The notes beneath the pieces were generated by a model, which was not told the DNA's origin, made no database searches, and saw only the letters and a program-made list of their open reading frames with translations. Of a DNA stretch of 64,000 nt, positions 59,015 through 64,000 are shown piece by piece. This stretch comes from Streptomyces sp. KMM 9044. Its GTDB lineage: Bacteria; Actinomycetota; Actinomycetes; Streptomycetales; Streptomycetaceae. Position numbers and translations under genes: made by a program. The stretch lies in NCBI RefSeq assembly GCF_024701375.2, contig NZ_CP113910.1:3720001-3784000 (forward strand), in the 5' to 3' direction. Within the stretch, counting starts at the first letter, position 1. The number at the start of each line of letters is the position of its first letter.

Positions 59015-60382
59015 GTGAGGGCGCGGCGGTGTACTGCGTGGGGGCGGCGTGCACGGGCGGGGAGGAGCGGCCGGGCCTCCACCGCCGGACGCTCCGGAGC
59101 GGCGGCGCTCGCGGCAGTGCTGCTGACGGGGATGCCGGGCCTGCCCACGGGGCAGGAGGCGGTTGCCGCCGGGGCTCCTGGGATGTATGCCTTCGACGAG
59201 GGTGCGCCGCGGGCCGAAGGAGCTCTGAGCACCGCGGACGCCGTACAGCTGGAGGCCGGCCGCACCTACCGGAGCACCCTCCCGGCGGGTGGCCCGGTCC
59301 ACTACCGTCTGGAACTCGACGACACCTCGAACGTCTACGTCTCCGCCACCGCCGTCCCGCCGGAGGGCGGCACCGCCGCCGTCATCGACGGCGTCAAAGT
59401 GTCCGTACAGGACGGTGACGGCCGCTCCTGCGATGTGGACACGGCGACCTTCGGCGCCGCCGCCAGTCCACACCCGGTCGCCGCGTGGGCCGCGCGCGAG
59501 ATCTCCCCCAGGCGGTCCCTCTGCAAGGACGCCGGCACGTACTACGTGGCCGTCGAACGCGCGGATCCGGACGGGAAGGGTGCCTCTCCCGACACCTGGG
59601 AGCTGGAGCTCACCACCGTCTCGGAACCGCGGCCGGCGCAGGCCGGGGCGACGACCGCGCCGGACACGTGGAACTCCGCCTCGCCCGAGCCCGTCGCCGG
59701 AGAAGCCCGACGGCGCGCCGGCGGCGCCGGTTTCGCCGAAGCCACCCCACTCGGAGAGGGAGCCTGGCGGGACGACATCCGGCCTGGCCAAACGCTCTTC
59801 TACAAGGTTCCGGTCGGCTGGGGCCGGCAGTTCAACGCATCCGTCGAAATGGGCAGTTCGAGCTCGGACGGTACCGGATTCGTTCCCGCCGCCCTGGACC
59901 TGGACCTCTACAACCCCGTACGCGGGCATGTCGCGGATGTGGGTGTCGGATACGACGGCAGGCAGAAGTCGGACAGCCTCGCCCCGCTGCCCCCCGTTGC
60001 GTACGCCAATCGCCACGCCCCCAACAGCCAGGTCGCGGCGATGCGCTTCGCCGGCTCGTACTACCTCGTCGCGCACCTCGCGGAGAAGGTCGCGGACGAC
60101 TTCGGTGACGGGCCCGTCCCGCTGACGCTGCGGGTACGCGTGAGCGGGACGGCACAGGGCGGGCCCGGGTACGCGGGGGAGTCCGTACCGTCGGACGTCT
60201 TCGCGGTGGGCGAGGAGGACCGCGAGGCAGCGGCGGGCGGGCAGGCGGCGGGTCCGGGACAGGGGGACGACACCGCGATGACGGCGCTCGCGGTGGGCGG
60301 TATCGGCACCGGCAGCGCACTACTGGTGGGCCTCGGCGTGTGGACGGTGGTGGCTCGAAGGAGGACGGTCTCCCCGCATTAG
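59015..60382 (+). CDS. Secreted, membrane-anchored surface protein (hypothetical)
   Basis: 455 residues. An Arg-rich start and a hydrophobic export segment (SGAAALAAVLLTGMPGLPTGQEAVAA) precede two beta-rich repeats with pre-peptidase-C-like features: VQLEAGRTYRSTLPAGGPVHYRLELDDTSNVYVSATAVPP and then LGEGAWRDDIRPGQTLFYKVPVGWGRQFNASVEM. A C-terminal TM helix (TALAVGGIGTGSALLVGLGVWTVVA) and RRR stop anchor follow. It resembles the non-catalytic part of Streptomyces VWA-type surface proteins but has no VWA domain. GTG at 59015 behind GAGGAG. Function unknown. Confidence 0.75.
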   Translation: MRARRCTAWGRRARAGRSGRASTAGRSGAAALAAVLLTGMPGLPTGQEAVAAGAPGMYAFDEGAPRAEGALSTADAVQLEAGRTYRSTLPAGGPVHYRLELDDTSNVYVSATAVPPEGGTAAVIDGVKVSVQDGDGRSCDVDTATFGAAASPHPVAAWAAREISPRRSLCKDAGTYYVAVERADPDGKGASPDTWELELTTVSEPRPAQAGATTAPDTWNSASPEPVAGEARRRAGGAGFAEATPLGEGAWRDDIRPGQTLFYKVPVGWGRQFNASVEMGSSSSDGTGFVPAALDLDLYNPVRGHVADVGVGYDGRQKSDSLAPLPPVAYANRHAPNSQVAAMRFAGSYYLVAHLAEKVADDFGDGPVPLTLRVRVSGTAQGGPGYAGESVPSDVFAVGEEDREAAAGGQAAGPGQGDDTAMTALAVGGIGTGSALLVGLGVWTVVARRRTVSPH

Positions 60383-60543
60383 GTCCTGTCATCACATTCC
60401 CGTCGTCCGCCCGCAGGGCGGGCCTCGTGGCGTCATGGGGGGTCCTCCTGCCCGACCGAAGCCGAGGACGTGGGGGAGTGTCCATGGCGCCGGGAGGCAC
60501 AGTCCATGGGCAGGGCTGTCCCCGGGGCGGCTGTGAGGGATGA

Positions 60544-62283
60544 TCAGATCCTGGTGAGCGCCCAGAACCCCACGGCGTAGCAGGCCAGGGCCAGGAACAG
60601 GAGAGCGACGGCTACCTGCGCGGGCGGGCCGGGGCGGCGCCGGCGTCGGCTGCTCGCTCCGTGCCGTGGTCCTGCCCTGCCCGGAGACGGAGCCTCGGTG
60701 ACTCCGGTGGTGTATTCGGCCGTGGAGGGGTCGTCCCGGTGCGACGCGGGGCGGTGGCGCGCCGACGGCTGGGGATGGGGGGAAAGCAGCGGGCGAGTGG
60801 GGTCGTGAGGGGATGCGCGGGACATGCGGCCGAGCTGGCCGGCGCGGGCGACCTGGGGCTGCGCGTGGTACGGCGACTGGTGCTGCCCGGGTGCCCGAGA
60901 CCGCGCCGGTAACGGTGCCTGCACCGGTGGTGGCGGTGGTGTGTGCGCGTGGTGCGGCGGAGCGGGTGCGGGGGACGGTGTGACCGTGGCCTGCGGAGGG
61001 GGGAGAGGGAAACTGCCGGTGTCCGACATGGAGGGTGGCTGCGGTGGGACGGACGGTGCAGGAGGGGGGACGGCGCTGGAGTCGGAGGCGGGTGTCCGGG
61101 GGGCGCGGGGGACGGAACGTGGTTCCGGAGAGATGCTCTGGCGCGGGTCGGTGGGGGCGGTGCCGCCGTCCATGGAGGACGAATCCGGTGACGCCGGGGT
61201 GCTGTCGCCTCCGCCGAAGGGCCGGAGCACCGGGCCTGCCGGCCCGGCGTCCGCCGACCTGAGGTCTGCCGGTCCGGGCCCGACTGGTCCGTGCCCGACT
61301 GGTCCGGCGTCCCCCCGGAGGCCCGTCTCCTCGTCCTGCGGACGGAGCCCTTCCGCTCCGGGACGGCCCCTGCCCCCGCCCGAGCGCACACCCGCCGCCG
61401 CCTTCAGGGGGCCGTCGGGGCCGAAACCAGCCGGGAGAGGGCCGAGTTGGTCGAAGACCTCGATCATCTCGTCGTCGGGACCGGGCTTCGTGAGCAGCTC
61501 CCTGGCCGCCGCCAGGGCCTTGCGCGCCCCCGTGGCCGTACGGAACCGCGCCTGCGGGTCCGGCTGCAGCAGTGTGGCCACGACCTGCCACAGCGGCTCG
61601 GGGATGCCCTGGGGCGCCCCGGGCGTCCCGTGTTCGGCGAAATACTGGATGAGGGCCTTGGCGTCCGGTTTGACGCCCTCCAGCAGGTACAGTGCGACCA
61701 GACCCACGGCGAACAGGTCCGCAGGAAAGTCCGGTTCGGAGCCCATGATCTGCTCCGGCGCGAGATAGCCGGGCGTGCCCACCACCAGGTCGGTCTCGGT
61801 CAGGCGGGGCTCTCCGAGCCGCATGGCGATGCCGAAGTCGGACAGCCGCAGCCGTGGCGTGCCCGTACCGGTGGCCTCCAGGAGGATGTTGGCGGGCTTG
61901 ATGTCGCGATGCACGACGCCCTCCGTGTGTACCGCGGCGAGTCCCGCCAGGAGCTGGTCGAGCAGAGTGCTGACGAACACCGGCGGCAGGGGACCGTAGT
62001 CGCCAACGAGGTGGACCAGTGAACCGCCGGTGACCAGGTCCATGGTGAACAGGACCTTGTCGTCGTCGGCGGCCCAGCTGGTCGGGGCGAGCACATGGGG
62101 GTGGTCGATCCGCAGAGCCTGCTCGCGCACGAAGCGGAGCAGGGAGTGGGCATCGCTCTGCAGCAGGACCTTGGCGGCCGCGTAGCGACGACGACGGTGG
62201 TCCCAAGCACGCCAGACGGCACCGACACCTCCGCGCCCGATCGGGTCGACCAGTTCGTACCGGCCGGCAAAGACCTCACCCAT
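60544..62283 (-). CDS. Serine/threonine protein kinase, membrane anchored
   Basis: 579 residues. Complete Hanks kinase: YELVDPIGRGGVGAVWRAWD (Gly loop), AAKVLL (Lys), VVHRDIKPANILLE, LSDFGIAMRL and VGTPGYLAPEQ. After about residue 270 comes a 280-residue Pro/Ser/Ala-rich linker, then one TM helix at the very C-terminus (VAVALLFLALACYAVGFWALT) with no extracellular domain, an unusual topology among PASTA or sensor kinases. All catalytic residues are present. Targets unknown. It lies 167 bp downstream of the HTH gene on the same strand. Confidence 0.93.
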   Translation of the reverse strand: MGEVFAGRYELVDPIGRGGVGAVWRAWDHRRRRYAAAKVLLQSDAHSLLRFVREQALRIDHPHVLAPTSWAADDDKVLFTMDLVTGGSLVHLVGDYGPLPPVFVSTLLDQLLAGLAAVHTEGVVHRDIKPANILLEATGTGTPRLRLSDFGIAMRLGEPRLTETDLVVGTPGYLAPEQIMGSEPDFPADLFAVGLVALYLLEGVKPDAKALIQYFAEHGTPGAPQGIPEPLWQVVATLLQPDPQARFRTATGARKALAAARELLTKPGPDDEMIEVFDQLGPLPAGFGPDGPLKAAAGVRSGGGRGRPGAEGLRPQDEETGLRGDAGPVGHGPVGPGPADLRSADAGPAGPVLRPFGGGDSTPASPDSSSMDGGTAPTDPRQSISPEPRSVPRAPRTPASDSSAVPPPAPSVPPQPPSMSDTGSFPLPPPQATVTPSPAPAPPHHAHTPPPPPVQAPLPARSRAPGQHQSPYHAQPQVARAGQLGRMSRASPHDPTRPLLSPHPQPSARHRPASHRDDPSTAEYTTGVTEAPSPGRAGPRHGASSRRRRRPGPPAQVAVALLFLALACYAVGFWALTRI

Positions 62284-62450
62284 GGCTGTGCGTCGCTCCT
62301 CCCCCGGCGGTGCCGTGCCTGGCCCTGCCCTACCCCTTCTGCCTCACACCGATCTCTCCCCCTCGGCTGCCTCCCCCATGACAAGCGGTTCGACTCCTCC
62401 CCGGCGCCCTCCGTGTCCTCGGCCGCCGGCCCTCCCCGGCGGCCGGGCCG

Positions 62451-62999
62451 TCAGCTCTGGTGGGACTGGTAGTGCGTGACCGCGTCGGAAGTCCGGCCGG
62501 CGCCGTAGACCCGGAGGAACTCTGCCAGCTCGGGGTGGGTCGGGGCGAGGGTGTCGGCGGCATCGATGATGTCACCGGCGGCCGCCACCGAGCGCAGCAG
62601 CGACTGGATCTCGCGTACCACCCGTCTGACCGTGGGCGCCCCCGAACCGCTCGTCGTCTGTGTGGTGTTGCTGAGTACCGAGCCGCCCTGCGACTTCTTG
62701 ATCTCCTCCATGCGCTCGGCGGCCTCGGCCGCGCTGACGCTTCCGTCCGCGACCTGTCCCGCCAGGTCCTGCAGCAGCTGCACCCGCTGGACCACCGCGG
62801 GGTTGCCGATCTTCGCACGCTGACCGCTCATCAGCTGCGACAGCATCGGAGCGGACAGTCCCAGTACCCCCGCGAGACGAGCCTGGTTGAGGCCGAGATC
62901 GTCTATGAGCTTACGGAAGAGCGCCCCCAGTGGCTCCCCGTACCAGTTCCGCTGCAGTTCCCGCGCTCTTGCGGTGGCTTCCTGCTGTGCGGCGTCCAT
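62451..62999 (-). CDS. Helix-turn-helix DNA-binding protein
   Basis: 182 residues. The HTH is LGLNQARLAGVLGLSAPMLSQLMSGQRAKIGNPAVVQRVQLL (XRE-like), followed by a helical region (VSAAEAAERMEEIKKSQ) and a C-terminal segment VVREIQSLLRSVAAAGDIIDAADTLAPTHPELAEFLRVYGAGRT. Conserved in Streptomyces near the kinase gene; regulon unknown. ATG 62999 with GGGGAGAC upstream. Confidence 0.88.
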   Translation of the reverse strand: MDAAQQEATARARELQRNWYGEPLGALFRKLIDDLGLNQARLAGVLGLSAPMLSQLMSGQRAKIGNPAVVQRVQLLQDLAGQVADGSVSAAEAAERMEEIKKSQGGSVLSNTTQTTSGSGAPTVRRVVREIQSLLRSVAAAGDIIDAADTLAPTHPELAEFLRVYGAGRTSDAVTHYQSHQS

Positions 63000-63181
63000 T
63001 GCGTCTCCCCATCGCTTCCCCAAGAACCGTGGTTCGCTCCAGCGAACCACGTCGAGCATCTTACGGAGAGTGGTCGGTCACGGGGACCCCAATCCTTTTT
63101 GCGGAACCCCCCGGGTGACCCGGTACTCTGGTGTCCGGCGCCCGCCCGGATGTCCTTCTTCCTGGTGGACGCATTGTTCGC

Positions 63182-63254
63182 GGGGCCTTAGCTCAGTTGG
63201 TAGAGCGCTGTCTTTGCATGGCAGATGTCAGGGGTTCGACTCCCCTAGGCTCCA
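63182..63254 (+). tRNA. tRNA-Ala (TGC)
   Basis: 73-nt cloverleaf: acceptor GGGGCCT/AGGCTCC with the G3-U70 wobble that identifies alanine tRNAs, anticodon loop TTTGCAT giving TGC, T-loop GGTTCGACTCC, discriminator A. CCA is not encoded. Confidence 0.97.
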
Positions 63255-63260
63255 CAAGGA

Positions 63261-63300
63261 AACCCCTCCCACCTGCGGAAACGCAGAGGGAGGGGTTTTT
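63261..63300 (+). terminator. Terminator after tRNA-Ala
   Basis: AACCCCTCCC pairs with GGGAGGGGTT (63288-63297), followed by TTT. The loop contains a second small stem. Confidence 0.88.
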
Positions 63301-63373
63301 GCGTATCGGCACCCGTTGTCCGGCATCCGCCTTCCGGCGCTCGTGCCCGGCTCCCGTTCCCGGCCCGGGAGCT

Positions 63374-63387
63374 GTTTCACGTGAAAC
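63374..63387. promoter_or_regulatory. parS centromere site (perfect)
   Basis: Exact GTTTCACGTGAAAC overlapping by three bases the left arm of the adjoining terminator. Confidence 0.92.
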
Positions 63388-63436
63388 AGCCCGGTGGGTC
63401 AGAAGACGTTGAAGTCTTCTGACCCACCGGGCTGTT
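63385..63436 (-). terminator. 23-bp hairpin terminator of the DUF5324 gene
   Basis: Perfect arms 63385-63407 / 63414-63436 around GTTGAA, 37 bp past the minus-strand stop. Confidence 0.85.
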
Positions 63437-63473
63437 GACACCGCAGGCTGGCGGGGCCGCCGCGCGGACAGAC

Positions 63474-64000
63474 CTAGGGCTGCTCGTCGCGCTTGGTGGC
63501 CTCTTCCTCGTCCTCCTTCGCCCGGACCTCGAGGTCGAGCGTGGACCCGCGGCTGCCGTCCACCGACGCCAGCGTGCCGGACTCCTGGACATCGGTCGCG
63601 GGCGGCGGTTCCACCAGCCAGTCCGGGTTGGCCTGCTTGTCCCACCACTTCCAGGCGGCGAAGGCGCCACCTGCGACGGCACCCAGAACAAAGACCACCT
63701 TCGCGGCACGGCCGGCTTTCGCGCGCCGCCGCTGCTTGCGGACCAGCTTCTGGATCTGCTGGGCCGAGACCTGACCGCGCAGGGCAGCCAGCGCCGCCGC
63801 GCTGCGCGCCGCCGCCTGCTCCTTCGCCGGCCCGGCGGCGGCCCTGGCCTGCTCGAGCCTCGGCCGGGAGTATTCCGCCGCCTGCTGGGCGGCCTTACGG
63901 GTCCGGGCGGCGGCCTCATGAGCGGCCAGGTCGGCCTTCGGTGGCACATGGGTACGGGCCTGCTCCACGTACGGCTGGACATGGGCGCCGTACTGGACGA
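63474..64000 (-). CDS. DUF5324 family protein, 5' end outside the window
   Basis: C-terminal 175 or so residues; the frame stays open to the window edge (VQYGAHVQPYVEQARTHVPPK), so the start lies beyond 64000. Ala/Arg/Gln-rich amphipathic helices precede one TM helix (VVFVLGAVAGGAFAAWKWW) with the conserved DKQANPDWLVEPP, then an acidic tail. Streptomyces-specific, apolipoprotein-like family of unknown function; known homologues have an additional N-terminal helical part. Confidence 0.85.
   Translation of the reverse strand, partial: VQYGAHVQPYVEQARTHVPPKADLAAHEAAARTRKAAQQAAEYSRPRLEQARAAAGPAKEQAAARSAAALAALRGQVSAQQIQKLVRKQRRRAKAGRAAKVVFVLGAVAGGAFAAWKWWDKQANPDWLVEPPPATDVQESGTLASVDGSRGSTLDLEVRAKEDEEEATKRDEQP

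Overview
The window is the origin-proximal core of a Streptomyces (or very close actinomycete) chromosome. Evidence: very high GC, the gene order dnaB / rplI-rpsR-ssb-rpsF / femX / ino1 / cca / murJ / sigM / trxB-trxA / parB-parA-rsmG-jag-yidC-yidD-rnpA-rpmH / dnaA / oriC / dnaN-gnd-recF-dciA-gyrB-gyrA, nine perfect 14-bp parS sites (GTTTCACGTGAAAC) and a dense DnaA-box origin between dnaA and dnaN. oriC lies at about 46.6-47.2 kb. Genes on either side of it are mostly, though not exclusively, transcribed away from it. Layout: (1) 1-7.65 kb is an accessory scrap-yard abutting the 3' end of dnaB. It contains an IS701/IS4-like IS, an ISAs1-type IS, a truncated IS3-family IS, and the remains of a Tn7-like transposon (tnsA, tnsB/tniA, tniB). 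Two identical 236-bp MITE-like elements lie in this module: one splits tnsA exactly behind its catalytic Asp with a 9-bp target duplication, the other truncates tniB and has no target duplication. (2) 7.65-13.4 kb: dnaB, a DnaA-box-rich intergenic region, a MATE transporter, the S6-SSB-S18-L9 operon (minus strand) and a small membrane protein. (3) 13.5-24.5 kb: cell-envelope genes (FemX-like ligase, alanine-racemase-like protein, GT87 mannosyltransferase, bifunctional penicillin-binding protein), a PadR regulator with a visible operator, inositol-phosphate synthase, an MFS transporter and a frameshifted LppU-like lipoprotein/membrane gene. (4) 24.5-37.6 kb: cca, the DUF6049-murJ-pseudokinase cluster, sigM with its zinc anti-sigma factor, trxB-trxA and a GNAT. 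(5) 37.9-48.5 kb: parAB and the conserved rsmG-jag-yidC-yidD-rnpA-rpmH train on the minus strand, then dnaA, oriC and dnaN. (6) 48.8-57.6 kb: gnd, recF, dciA-like, gyrB, gyrA, a DUF3566 membrane protein and tRNA-Ile. (7) 57.6-64 kb: a DUF6344 secreted protein, a 42-aa DLW-39 family peptide, a membrane-anchored surface protein, a Ser/Thr kinase, an HTH regulator, tRNA-Ala and a DUF5324 gene running off the end. How it works together: DnaA loads at oriC; DciA-like protein and DnaB supply helicase functions; SSB, DnaN, RecF and gyrase support replication; ParB loads on the scattered parS sites and ParA moves the origin domain. MurJ, its pseudokinase partner, FemX and the PBP build the wall at the same time, and RnpA, YidC and YidD serve RNA processing and membrane insertion. 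No CRISPR array or obvious defence island was seen. The least ordinary features are the dnaB-adjacent Tn7-like wreck with its MITE history, the DnaA-box cluster upstream of dnaB, the parS sites that are also coding (VSRET) or embedded in terminator palindromes, and a G-quadruplex-prone tract plus a 25-bp hairpin at the dnaA edge of oriC.
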